Source of the DNA: Rhodosporidiobolus odoratus
Lineage: Eukaryota > Basidiomycota > Microbotryomycetes > Sporidiobolales > Sporidiobolaceae
Direction of reading: 5' to 3'
Length of the DNA stretch: 64,000 nucleotides
NCBI GenBank assembly: GCA_034387635.1
Contig: JAOANU010000010.1
Coordinates: 1,426,001 to 1,490,000, forward strand
Shown here: positions 32,623 to 43,427 of the stretch, one piece after another
How the letters are laid out: every line of letters begins with the position of its first letter
Numbering within the stretch: the first letter of the stretch is position 1
Program-made: the position numbers and the translations under genes
The notes under the pieces: generated by a model
What the model was told of the DNA's origin: nothing
What the model saw: the letters and a program-made list of their open reading frames with translations, nothing else
The model's database searches: none

Positions 32623-33668
32623 TCATGGGCCCCAAAGCTCCCGAGGCGCGCCTTGCATCGCGGCGTACATGCCAGGACGAGGACCGTAACCCGGAGGTCC
32701 GCCCATGGCGTACATGGGCGAAGAAGGTCCGCCCATAGGTGCGGCGCCGAACGGAATCGCAGCGTACTCCATCGGTCCGCCATAAGGTGCGCCATAGGGG
32801 TATCCACCGTACGCCGGATGCGATGCGAGGTAATGAGGCGGAAGTTGATGGGCTTGAGGGGCAGCGGGAGCGGCGCCCATAGAAGGGTGGAGAGCGGCTT
32901 CGGATGCGGCGAGGGCGGCAGAAGAGGGGGGTCCCCGAGGTTCAGAGAGGGGGGATCCGGCGCCGGAGAACGAGTCGCGGTGATTTGAGGAGGTTGGGAA
33001 ATGGCCGGCAGAGGTGGAAGTGGCAGGTGGGGAAAAGTCGGCAACGGCGGCAGCGCCGGCAGCCGAGGTGGCCGCTGCGGTACCATTCTGGTCGTCTTGC
33101 TCTTCGAGCCGGGCGAGGAGGAGGTCGACTAGACGCTTCAGGCGGGCGACCTCGTTGGCGGACGACTCGAGCTCGTCTTCGTCGGCCGAACCGTTTGGTG
33201 CAGTTCCGATCCAGACGCATTCGTCGCCGCGCATTCGGCAGGAAAGACAAGGGCTTTGGCGAGAGCACTGAGTGAGGACGTGCATGTCAGCGGCAATTTA
33301 CGGCGACTGGGCGGTGACAGTCCAGAAGGATCGGAGGAACGCCAGCTCACCTTCATCTTGCGGATGCGGCAGCTGTGGATTGGCGAGGTGCAGTAGCAGA
33401 GTAGCAAGGCAAAGTGAGAAGCGATTCATCAGTACGAGCGGAGGAGCGGAGAGCGCCAGGTGCGATCCGAGCGAGAGGAGGAGACGTACTTCTCGCAACT
33501 GAGGTGCCTCCGACCATCTGGTGCAGCCTTGGCGCCACCCTTCTTGCCCTTCTGACCCTCTCCGCCATCTTCACTGGGCGAGTGAGCGCCTTCTGACTCT
33601 CCCCGAGTAGGGTAAGGAGCAGCAGCGTTGCGTGACCGAGACGAGGACGAGGATGCGGCTGGTGGCAT
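32623..33668 (-). CDS. Zn2Cys6 transcription regulator, pair B
   Basis: Exons (minus) 33490..33668, 33351..33372, 32623..33267 give 281 residues, the shortest of the four. After a Ser/Gly/Lys-rich start comes the cluster C58, C61, C68, C74, C77, C84, then an acidic spacer and a leucine-repeat helix (NEVARLKRLVDLLLARLEE). The C-terminal half is Gly/Pro/Tyr/Met-rich (GGYPYGAPYGGP and similar). Its cluster is closest to that at 25.4-26.8 kb. Exon 2 is 22 nt and holds only CRIRKMK. It could regulate the adjacent ADH gene, transcribed in the same direction 550 bp downstream, but that is only a positional guess. Confidence 0.86.
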
Positions 33669-34468
33669 CGTGAATTGGTGGGTTACGGTTGCGTGTTTCG
33701 TGTGTGCGAGCCGTATAGAAGCGAGAACAGAAAGTGAGAGAAGGTGAAGCGGTGTGGTGAGGTGATGAACAGAGGAGGCGAGAAATCCCCTGCCGGCTCC
33801 TGTTATCATTGCCCCGCATGAAAGCTTTCTAGCGTCGATCAACTTTGAACCCGACTGAAAACCGGGGTCCGCGCTGTCTCGGGTGCACAAGCCCCTGAGC
33901 TGAATTCGCTCCGAAAGCCACCGCGGAACCTGATTCTCGCACAGATGTTCCGTTAAACGTTCCTGACTGGCTGGCTTACCCTGCCTACTGTGGTCGAGTA
34001 GGCGACAGGCGCACGTGTGAGGAAGGCGGTCCTGTCCCCCAGATGTTGCACGATTCTCACCCGCGACCTCCCATTCGCGATCTCCACTCTTCCGGCGCCC
34101 TGCACTAGCGCTCCGGTTCTCGCGGAATGAGCCGAAAGAACAGACGAAAGAACGGCGGACGGCGGAGGAAGCAAGGCGCTAAAGACGCACGGGGTGGCAA
34201 GCTCCAGTGCAGCGTGAAACGTCTGAAAGCTCGAAAAGCGAGAACGACCACAGACTCAGAGACGCCAGAAGCAGTCAGATAGCACCGCCTGCCTGTACAC
34301 CGCCTCTCCTCCTGACTGCTTCCCGTTGGCGTTCCGTTGTGAAAAGGGGGGCGCTTCTATGTGGTGCAGTGTCCTCCACCCTGATCCGCGGACGGCTAAA
34401 CTGGTCTTGAGGAGGACGCTCACGAAGCCCTCGTCGTTTGCACGCAGGCGGCTCCGCCAGGCAGCAGG
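33669..34468. other. divergent intergenic
   Basis: About 800 bp between the divergent zinc-cluster gene and the one-pass membrane protein gene. No coding signal or named element. Confidence 0.4.
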
Positions 34469-35759
34469 ATGAGGTGCGTAGACTTCGTTCCGCTGAGAGT
34501 ACATGCTCACAGAACTGATGCTGCCTTTCGCCCGCGCTGTTCAGTGCCTGCGACCGAACGCTCTCTACCCCTGCCGTCGTGGGGTTTACGGTGGCGGCTG
34601 TCGTCGCCGTTGAAGCGGTGGCATTTGGCCTCGTCTACGTTGCCTTTGTGCTGCGAGGTCGATTGCGGAAAAACAGGAAGGCCGCCGCCATGGAGCAGAA
34701 ACCGGCAGCAGGGGAGAGAGCTGTCGTTGTCGATGAGCCACGCCCACGGAACAGCTTACTGGAGAAGTGGATCAATAGGGAAGCGGCGGCAGCGTATACG
34801 CCTGTACGGCTGAGCCAGGTGGATGAAGATGTGCCACTGCGAGCAAGTGCGTTTTCCCCTCACACCTGTGTTCATCGCCAGGTTGACCGTTCTTGGGCGC
34901 AGCCTCCTACCCGTCTCGACCAGCCGAGCCTCAACGACAGCCTACCACCACTGCTCGACCCATATCATATGCCCCTCCACTCCAATCGCCCGAACAGCCG
35001 CCAGCTCCACCTTTTCAACCTGCCCCTGACCTTGCTTTCTACGCTCCCGGACGTACGTCACCTTCGGCACCTGCCCTTTGACACGTACTGAGCCTTGTTT
35101 CTACAGTCGCCGCCGCTCTCGCTCAGCGTCCACCTCGACATACAACTTCCGTCCCTTACGACCCTCCTCTGCCTTCCCTCTCGCGACGTCCCAGTCTTTC
35201 CCCACTCCGCATCCCGACCTCTTCTCCTCCAGACTCCCGTAACCCCGGTCGTGGCCGGCCCACGAAGCCCAAATCGCCCGCTCCCTCCATCATGCGAAAA
35301 GCCCAGCCTCATCAGCAACCTCTTCAGCCGCAGCAGCAACCTGAACATCGGGACTTCCAACGGTACCCTCCGCCGCCGAGGCCATCACGTCAGTCGAAGC
35401 AACCGCAGCAGCAGCAGCAGCAGCAGCAAAATGTGCTGAAGAAACCTCAACCTCCGACTCCTCCACCTTTTCTTCGCCCTTCCGAGCCTCTTCGCTCGGT
35501 CACTTCCTATCCTTCTCCACCCTCCCTACCCGTCGCTCTCCCTTTCACACCCCCCGACTCTCAGCCCGTCCTCCTCCCTCATCGCGATCATCCCGCTCCT
35601 CATGGGCCTTCGAGACAAGCCACTTTGCTCACTAGTCAAGAAGCGATGCAGAGGGCTTTGAGAGAGGCTAGGAGTGAGAGGGGGGAAATGACGCCTGATG
35701 ACTTGAAGACGGTTGAGATACTGCCGGTCCCGGAGACAAGGTGGGTTGAGGTGCTGTAG
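34469..35759 (+). CDS. single-pass membrane protein with Pro/Gln-rich tail, function unknown
   Basis: Exons 34469..34473, 34545..34846, 34903..35052, 35107..35759 give 369 residues. The first exon has only five nucleotides (ATG AG), inferred because the membrane helix frame has no upstream ATG but splices in phase to one. One hydrophobic helix (about 12-38, PAVVGFTVAAVVAVEAVAF...) is followed at once by a basic RGRLRKNRK stretch, indicating an exoplasmic N-terminus and a cytosolic tail. The tail is disordered and Pro/Ser-rich with a polyglutamine run (CAG repeat near 35407-35430). It closes with a short conserved-looking segment (LLTSQEAMQRALREARSERG, then MTPDDLKTVEILPV). No family recognised. 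Confidence 0.7.
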
Positions 35760-36324
35760 ATTGAGATCTTTGTTCAAGGTGTGCATAGATGGGGCGTACT
35801 GAGCGATTTTCTTCGTTCTTCTCAGCTTGTGAAGGTGAGGGAGAGGAGAACGATGGACCCAGTGCGCGCGCAAGCCTGTCGATGCTGGCTGTAGATGCTT
35901 AATAATGCACTCTTGTCGACATCTGATCAAAGCGTCTCGCATCATCGTCAGTTTGCTGGGTGGGGACTGCAGCCCCCCGATCCTGTTGGGCCAGTAGGTG
36001 AGATCGAGTTACACGAGCAACAGTACGAACAGCAGGAAAAGGACAGAAGGTAGACACGAGTTGGCACGAACAGAAGCAGGAAGGGAAAGGGAGGGAGGGG
36101 ACTAAGAATACGAAAGGTACGAAGCAGAATAGTGGGATGTGACGAGGACGGACTGTAGGCTGACGATAGAATTCGGAGGGTGGTCAGTGGCGAGCTTCCG
36201 AGAAGAAAGCACAAGGAAAAAAGGGCAATGGAGGAAGAAAAGAGGATGAGAGGGCTGGACGGGGCTCACAAGAAGGCGCGTCAAGCTAGCGTAGCCCCCG
36301 GATGCAGCGAAGTGAGCGGTGCCG
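35760..36324. other. convergent 3' intergenic
   Basis: About 560 bp between convergent genes. No gene seen. Confidence 0.45.
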
Positions 36325-37186
36325 TTATCTCGTCAAGGGCGGAAGAGGCCGCACTCGTCGCCAGTGTAGTAGACAACGCTGTCGGCGCCGGACGTCTCGG
36401 TGCAGGGCGGCTGGCATAGATGGGTGCCGGAATGCGAGGAGCTTCGAGGTCCGTGGGATTTTGTCAAAGATCTCCTCTTCGCGTAAAGAGACGTCTGCAG
36501 GTGAGATCGGAAGTACAGCGCCGCCGCCGAAGTGACCTTCCAGCTCGGCCCCCGACGCGGCATTGAGGAAGCACTCCGGACGCTGACAGGTTCCGCTGTA
36601 ACAACTTGTGGAGCGCCAGATGGCGGCATTGTTGTCGAGTTCGACGTTGCGAAGAATGCGCTTAGCCTTGGCATTGAGGAGAGCCCGACGGAGGAAGTAA
36701 CGGTAGGAGGTGCATTGGAAATCTTCGTTGAGGAGCACCTACATGCAACAAGGCAGCAAGGCGTCAAGGTGTGTCGTCTGGGCCGAGCGTTATGCGGGAA
36801 GAAAAGGAAAGATGGGGAGGGAATCAGCGTAACAAACCTCGATTCGGATTGTTTTTTCGGCTGTTTCGCTACGGGCCTTGATCTCGACGATCTGAATACG
36901 GTAGACTTGGTCGACGTACTCCACGCGGAGCAAGTCAGGCATGTAGCTGTTCCACCGTTCGCCGGGATGAGCGACACCGCGTGCGGCGTATCCGTTGGCC
37001 AGGTCCGGTGGGTGAACGTGCCAAAGTCCAACGTAGACGAGGGAGCCGTGCACCGGACGATACGAAGAACTTCAGGCTGTCCACGCTAAAGTGGATCTCG
37101 TGGAACCGATCCTGTCCATGCAAAAGGTCGCGAATGCGGTCCTCGGTATCTATTCCGCGACCCGTGTCGCGATCCGTGTCGGTCAC
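36325..37186 (-). pseudogene. frame-disrupted member of the C-x4-C-x4-C family
   Basis: Minus strand. Frame one (down to about 37055) reads DTEDRIRDLLHGQDRFHEIH and DSLKFFVSS, similar to ETRKRFMDLLRASGRLL of the intact copy at 45 kb. It then must shift by one base near 37052 into HGSLVYVGLWHVHPPDLANG, ERWNSYMPDLLRVEYVDQVY and RIQIVEIKAR. A clean 99-nt intron (36739..36837) leads to EDFQCTSYRYFLRRALLN, AAIWRSTSCYSGTCQRPECF and a C-terminal extension absent from the other copies, to a stop at 36325-36327. YRYFLRR, the Trp and C-x4-C-x4-C-F-L all match the family. I found no intron that repairs the shift, and no N-terminus like the MSQQDTYRIS start. Sequencing error or a working gene with an unusual start are alternatives. 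Confidence 0.6.
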
Positions 37187-38190
37187 GGTGCCGCCGAAGA
37201 AATCGCTACGTGATCACGCAGGGTGAGCCTTAGTAGCCCCGACGTATCGAGATCCCCATCTCGCTGGCTGCGTCTTGTTGATAATCGACAAGCATTGCTT
37301 GAACGAGTTGGGTCGCTTCCGGATGGTTGGCGTGAGATGCTGGAAGCCTCACTGACCGTGAGACCATCAATGCTGGCATCGTATGGCATAGCGGTAGGTA
37401 GCCAAAGCCGAAGCGGATCCGGTGGATAAAATGAAGACAGAGGTGGAAGCGAAGCCCTACAAGGGACCACTCGAGCGGCTCGAGCGGCTCGAGCGGCTCG
37501 TGCCCCGTCGCCCTCTGGTCGACCTGAAGAGGGTGGAGCTTTTATTCAGGGGACACAGAGGGCGGCTCGAGTGCCCAGATCACGACGGGAGGGAAAAAGG
37601 GAGAACGAGCCTCGAGGCTTCGTGCGCAAGTTTCCGACGATCCGGCCAGATGCTGCACGAGTCGCATACTTGTGAAGGCCGAATGGCGGTAATGCGTTAC
37701 CGCGGGGGGATCTGCAGATGTCCCAGTGAGAAATGGCAAGGAGGAACACTCAAAGACGGAGGGGAAAAAAGAAGAAAGGCGGTACGCACAAGGGAGCCGA
37801 TGTGCCGTCACAGTCCACTATTCCAGCGTTCGAATGCCTCGAGAGACTACCGCACGTCGCTCTCCTGCCGCGTCTCGGCGAAATCAGACAGAGGCCGGTA
37901 TACAGCGCGAGGAGCGGCCAGTTTTCGGCAACGACAAGCGCTCAGGCTGAATGGACTACGCATCCAGCGAGCATGTACGCCCTCTCCAGGCCCTAAGGCA
38001 GCCTGCAAAGCGTAGCGAGAGTAGCGGACGCGAGATGGATCACTCGCCTTGAGCTTTTTGTGAATCGCTTCTCTTCTTCTTCTTTCCCCAGCCCAGGTCA
38101 CCTCTGTCTCCTCTGACAATGTATGCTACGCTGCAGCTACCTCTCAGCTCATTGCCAAGCTGACTCCCGTCTTGATCCGTGTTGTACAGC
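37187..38190. other. intergenic, upstream of RPS20
   Basis: About 1 kb. Contains a short ctcgagcgg tandem and a long plus-strand open frame (37422-38015) rejected as non-coding. It should include the RPS20 promoter at its right end. Confidence 0.45.
37470..37500 (+). repeat. 9-bp tandem repeat, three and a half units
   Basis: Unit ctcgagcgg repeated three times plus ctcg. Each unit contains a palindromic ctcgag. Confidence 0.9.
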
Positions 38191-39061
38191 ATGAGCTACG
38201 TCGCCGGCAAGGACAAGCAGGACGTTGACGCCCCCGCGGCCAAGTCCCACAAGATCCGCATCACTCTCACCTCCAGGAACGTCAAGAACCTCGAGAAGGG
38301 TGGGTCACACTCTTTCACCGCGAGTTTATGAGGAGGTCGAGGCGAAGTGGACGAGATGGGAGCAGAGAGCGGCAAGCAGCGTGAGGACGGGCAGGGCAGC
38401 GCAAGCTCGCGGAGAGTACTGCGAGAGTTGCACAGGCGGTGTCGCAGGGAGGAAACGCCGGTGGATCGACGATACGCCCCCCAACTGCCGCTCATGAACC
38501 AGTCGAGCTAACCTTGCCCACCTCTCTCTCCTACCAGTCTGCACGGACCTTGTCAACCGTTCCAAGGACAAGGACCTCCGCGTCAAGGGCCCGGTCCGCC
38601 TCCCCACCAAGCGCCTCCACATCACCACTCGCAAGACTGCACGTCTACTGACTCCTCTTTCCGATTTGTTCATAATGAAGTCTGACCTGTCTTTCTCTCG
38701 TGTGTGTAGCCTTGCGGTGAGGGTTCCAAGACCTGGGACCACCTCGAGATGAAGATCCACAAGCGTCTCATCGACCTCGAGTCCCCCGCCGAGGTTGTCA
38801 AGCAGATCGTGCGTATTGTTTTCTTTCCCGTCTCTCTCGCCTTGGGCCGCTGAGACGTCTCGTACGGCGTCGACATGATACTGACGGCTGAATCCGCACC
38901 ACAGACCTCCATGTCGATCGAGTCCGGTGTTGAGGTTGAGGGTCAGTCGACCTTTTCTCTTTTCTACCCTCTACCCCTAGCCCATATCCCTCTGTCTCTC
39001 CCCGCCTGTTTGACTCATACTGACGTTTTCTCCACTCTTTACAGTCACCATCGCCAACTAA
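38191..39061 (+). CDS. RPS20: 40S ribosomal protein uS10 (S20)
   Basis: Exons 38191..38299, 38538..38638, 38710..38808, 38905..38941, 39045..39061 give 120 residues, the normal length. It sits in the head of the 40S subunit near the mRNA path. Signatures are [60 protein letters not shown] and the end GVEVEVTIAN. Intron 2 (38639..38709) begins with GC, not GT (act|gcacgt ... gtag|cct): the invariant RKTPCGEG leaves no other in-phase choice. Intron 1, at 238 nt, is the longest, as in the other ribosomal protein gene of the window. Confidence 0.95.
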
Positions 39062-39855
39062 GCGTGTCAAAGCGTTTCGTCGGTACCTCCCTGGTCGAGA
39101 ATCAGTCGCAAGACCGTTTTTCTCGTTGAAGGGGGTGGTGGTTGGGAGGAGAGGGGGAAGCGGAATTTGTGCCGGCTTAGCTGTCTGGTGTGCAAAGACG
39201 CTCCTGCTCCACCATGTGTCCGTCGTGTGTTATGAGTGCTTTCAGTTGAGGAGAAAAGGAGGAAAAGACTCTTTCTCGCCACCTCCGTCTCGTGCTCCCG
39301 TGCTGTCTCTCCTTGCTGGACATGTCAACGTATAGTAGCGGATGTCGCGCTCTTGAGGCCGGTCGTCAAGGTAGGAAGAGTCATTGCCGGTCAGAGCGCG
39401 GCGGAATCGCGGAGGGAACGTTTCTCTCTCCGCTCTCTCTCGCTCACACCTACTGCACACGCTACTGTTAAATTGAATGGACAAGGAACCCTCTCATAGA
39501 AACTATATGAACCACACCGCACGCCCTGCTTGGTACGCTTCACTTTCTCGCTCCATCTCCCGCTCGCTCTCTCCGTTTTTTTGAGGCTGACGTCCTTTTA
39601 TGTCCCCTGCCAAACATGAACAGCGTTTGCCTGTTGACCCACCCTGCCGCATCTGGACTCTTCTTTGCTTCAACCGACATTGACCCAGGCTAACTGGCCC
39701 TACTCCCACCTCATTATCAAATCCCCTCCTTCTCTTCGACTCCTGCAATCCCGCTCCGACCCCCCTCTGTCTAGCTTTTCTCACCGAGGAACCTTCTCAG
39801 CTGAACGCCTACATCACGCCCATACCCCTCGACACCTCGCATATCGTAACTCAAG
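39062..39855. other. intergenic
   Basis: About 800 bp between two plus-strand genes. No coding signal; pyrimidine-rich toward the right, typical of a promoter/5' UTR here. Confidence 0.45.
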
Positions 39856-42800
39856 ATGATGGGCCTCTCTGCAAAGGCAAAGACGCTTTCTCTCCCGCAC
39901 CTCTCCCTCTCCCGCAACTCTTCCCCGTCCCGCAACCAGTCCTCGCAGCCGACCACTCCTGTCCTCTCTCCGCTCAACACTTCCTCCACCCCGATGTCGT
40001 CTCCTCCGCTCTCCGCCAGTGCCGGAGAGCGCGATCTAACCCCGGCCACCTCGACTTCCACCTCGCCCAATATCAAACCTAGCCGGTCAAACTCGCCAAA
40101 GCACCGTGCGGTCGACGCTAGCGCCGAAGCGAAAAGCCCGCAAGAACCCAAGCCTTCCCGCCGTTCGTCCTTTGGCGCCTCACTCGCAGCGTTCACCTCT
40201 CGCTCTTCCTCCACATCTACCATTCTCGCCCCGGTCAACGGCACGACCAAGTCGCCCTCGTTTCCCGCGAACCTCACTCTGACTCCCGCCTCCTTCTCCG
40301 CCGCGGGCGCAACCTCGAGCGGGCTAAATTCCCGCTCCACCTCGGACGAGAAAACCGGGTTACGACCCCTTCGCTCCATCAGCGGCATGGGCAAGAGTCG
40401 CAGCAAGTCCTCCGACAGAGCTCACGAAGTCGTTGGCGCAAACGTCCTCGCTGCCAACGCCGGTGTCGCCGCCGCCGCAAAGGAGAAAAAGTCGGGCGGG
40501 TTAAGGGATACAATGCGCCGAGGCTTGACACTCGGTCACTCGACGAGTCAACCGGGGAGTGCGAGGTCGTCGTCTCTTCCTCCTGGACCGGCGGCGTCAG
40601 GATCCGTTGGACCTGCTTCGGCTGGTGGGAGTCCGATTCTTGGCCCGGGGACGGCAACGCCCGCGCAAGTCTATGCTCAGGCGAATGGCGCTACTGCTCC
40701 TTCGGGTGGCGGCGGCGGGGGAGGAGTACAGCTCCACCAGTTGGCCGAAAGTTACGTCGGTAAAGTCTCGTTGAGGTTGGGAGAAGCGGTCAATAAGGTT
40801 TTCTTGCCTATTCCGAATGGACCGGGCGGTATCCCGAATAAGGAACAGGAGAGAGGGGAGGCACCGTATGGGGGAAGTGGGTGCAGCTGGAAGGGGAGAA
40901 GCGCGCCGAGGGTTACGAGAAGTCGTGAGGTTGGAGAGGTTGTTGCGACGTGCGTTCGGTCTTCCGTCTTCCTTTCTTTTGCTTCTTCAAGTACTGACGC
41001 GTGTCATTGTGTCTTATGCATGCAGCGAGTTGCAAGCCGCTCTTCACGACCCTTACCTCCTTCGCACCCTCTTGCGTTCATCAGTTCTCAAGGCCCTGTC
41101 GCTCTTCCTCACTCGCCTCTCCGCCCTCCTCCTCCTCCCATCTCCTTTCGATGCCGCCCTCGCAGCCGCGCACTTCACTCCTCCCACTACCGTCAAGGAA
41201 GCCGACTCTCTCCCCCTCCCTCTCCGGTACAACCTTCAGATTGTCCGCTGCGCCTACGAGGTCAAGCGTGCCCTTTCCATAGTTGCGGACCCCGCCGCGG
41301 GCTTTCCGTCCTTTGTCGAAGAGACCCTTCGTCCGTGGCGTCTCAAGCTCGCCGAGTTGATGGGAAGAGTCATGAACCCCCTCATCGCGAGTGGGAGACT
41401 CGCTGTGGCCGAAGCTTGCGGACGAGCGAGGATTGAGGGTGCTGCAGGGACTGCGGCGGAAGGAGCAAGCTCCTCGCTAGGCCTGAACGGTCTCCCCACT
41501 GCCCTTGTAGCCGGGATGAAGCAGAGCGCGACGTCCCAATTGCGCTCCCTTTCCCTCGGTCGCGCCTCGCCTGCTCCTGCCTCGGGCGCGAGTACGCCCA
41601 CCTCGTCGACCTTTGGCACTGCGACACCCTCTTCCGCCTCGGCCGGGCCAGCCTGGTTGCGGGACCTCTCCTTCATCCTCGACGCCTTCGCTCGCCTCGT
41701 CGCCCGGCTTGAGTGCGGCACCGACGCCGATAAGTGGCTCGTCAGTCTCGCGACGACCGTAACGTGGAAGGGCATGCTCAACTGCAGCGCTCGAGTAATC
41801 GGCGCTGTCGGGTCTAGCTCGACCGGAGGAGGATCAGGAAACGAAGGAGAGAGACACCTTCTCGCGCCGCCCTCGCCTGCGCCAGCGAAGAAAGGCTTCC
41901 TCGGCGGCGTGACGGTCAAGAAGTTTCCCTCTCCACCTGCGAGTCCTCCCCTTCCCTCCGTCGTCGACCTCGCCTCTACCGCCTCGGTCGCAACGTCCGC
42001 AACCGCTCGCCTCACTTCCCCCGCCCCCTCTCAACACGTTGCCGCCGCTCCTTCCGCCGCAGACGTCGCTTTCGTCCGCCTCTCATCCGACCTCGAACTC
42101 CTGGAAGCTAGGTTGCAATCGTTCCTAGCTTCGAGCGCCTCGAGCCCCTTGACGGTTCTGGCGCCTGCTGCACCATCGGCTGTGGCTTGTCCTTCGGGTC
42201 CTTCATGTGGACTCTGCAGGACGGGTAGGACTTTCGATGAAGAATCCTCGGATTCGGAAAATGACGAAGCGGAGGAAGAACCTGCGCGAGGGGTGAGGAG
42301 AAAGATGGAAGTGGGACGGGAGAGTAGACTCGCTTTGAGCGCTATGAGGGAGGCGATGCAGGCTCTTTCGGCGCTTGTGGTTGTGGTTAGGGCGAGTAGG
42401 AGTTTGGAGGTTGTTAGGTTGGCTTTGGAGGGGGCGCCAGCGGGGGAGGGAGACAAGGTCGGGGTGGAGAGCATCAGAGAGGGAGCGGTACAGCCTATGA
42501 CTCCTTCGGGGTTGTTTGCGCTCTGTTCTACCGCCGTCGGAGGTACGGCAGCCAGCCCTCTCACGACAACCCCCTCCACTACCGCATCTACAGCAGTAAC
42601 CCTCCTCGCCCCTTCATCCTCCCTCTCCCCTCACTGCCCAACTCTCCACTCCGCCCTACTCGAACTCCCCCCCCTGATCCTGCTTCATCTCCTCGCCTCC
42701 CGTCTCCCCCCCTCTCTCTCCTTCCGCCTCCCTCACACCCTCTGGGCCCTCCGAGGTGGATGGACTGAATATGCGGCGGAATTGAGAGGTTTCGCAGCCG

Positions 42801-43006
42801 GGGAGGAATGGGCCCCGGAGGTGGGGTGGGAGATGGGTTCCGAGGTAGAGAGGTTGGTAGCAGAGAGGGAGATGGAAGGTGGGGGTGCTGGGGTGGAGTG
42901 GGGGAGGGGGGAAAGGGAGGCGGTTGAGGCTTTGAGGGCGGCGGTGAGGAGGGCGGGGGGAGGTCAGCTAGAGGGACAGGGAGAGAAGGAGGAGCAGTGG
43001 CGTTGA
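39856..43006 (+). CDS. large Ser/Ala-rich protein with helical core, function unknown
   Basis: Exons 39856..40949 and 41026..43006 give 1024 residues. Residues 1-290 are Ser/Thr/Pro-rich and disordered, ending in a glycine run. A more ordered part starts at HQLAESYVGKVSLRLGEAVN and goes through LQAALHDPYLLRTLLRSSVL and LRYNLQIVRCAYEVKRALSI to FILDAFARLVARLECGTDAD, all amphipathic or hydrophobic helices. Low-complexity linkers, a Cys-x-x-Cys patch (PSGPSCGLCRTG), an acidic stretch and a final Leu-rich helical block complete it. No membrane span or catalytic motif is obvious. The single intron is fixed by a frame change with matching phases. I do not recognise the family; a scaffold or trafficking role would be a guess. 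Confidence 0.75.
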
Positions 43007-43427
43007 CTCGCAGTGGGCAGTCGCGATGACGATGATGGCGACGGCGATGATTACGCAGAGCGCGGAGGAAGCGGTGGCAACATATTCAACAGCACAATGG
43101 AACCCTCTTCTCGAGATACCCATTTTTCCTATCAATCTACTCACTTTACTTCCTCTCCCTTTCTTCCTCGTTTCTTTCCTCTCAAGCGCGCACACGCACA
43201 CCGTACTGTCTTGCTCGCTTACCGTTTTCTTTGTTGTTCCATTTCTATACGACCCTCTGGCAAGACTAGACTGTATCTTTCCCTCTCTTGTCTCGCTTGC
43301 TTTGCCCGTCAAGACATGACTCGATCTCGCGCTGTTTTCCAGAGTGAGCCCTCACGGAGCGAGCGATACAGCGTCCGGCGCTGCAAGCGGAGAACGACGA
43401 CAGAAAAGGCTACGGGAAAGGGTCCGT
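43007..43427. other. convergent 3' intergenic
   Basis: About 420 bp between convergent genes, pyrimidine-rich. Nothing seen. Confidence 0.5.

Noticed and set aside
37422..38015. 197-codon plus-strand open frame with LERLERLERL
   Set aside because: Begins at GTG, the Leu-Glu-Arg repeat is only the 9-bp DNA tandem, and no domain, splice pairing or coding bias supports it.
40817..41025. Upstream part of the long alternative frame that continues into exon 2 of the Ser-rich protein
   Set aside because: The frame before 41026 is intron and out-of-frame exon 1; the phase-matched splice 40949/41026 explains both parts.
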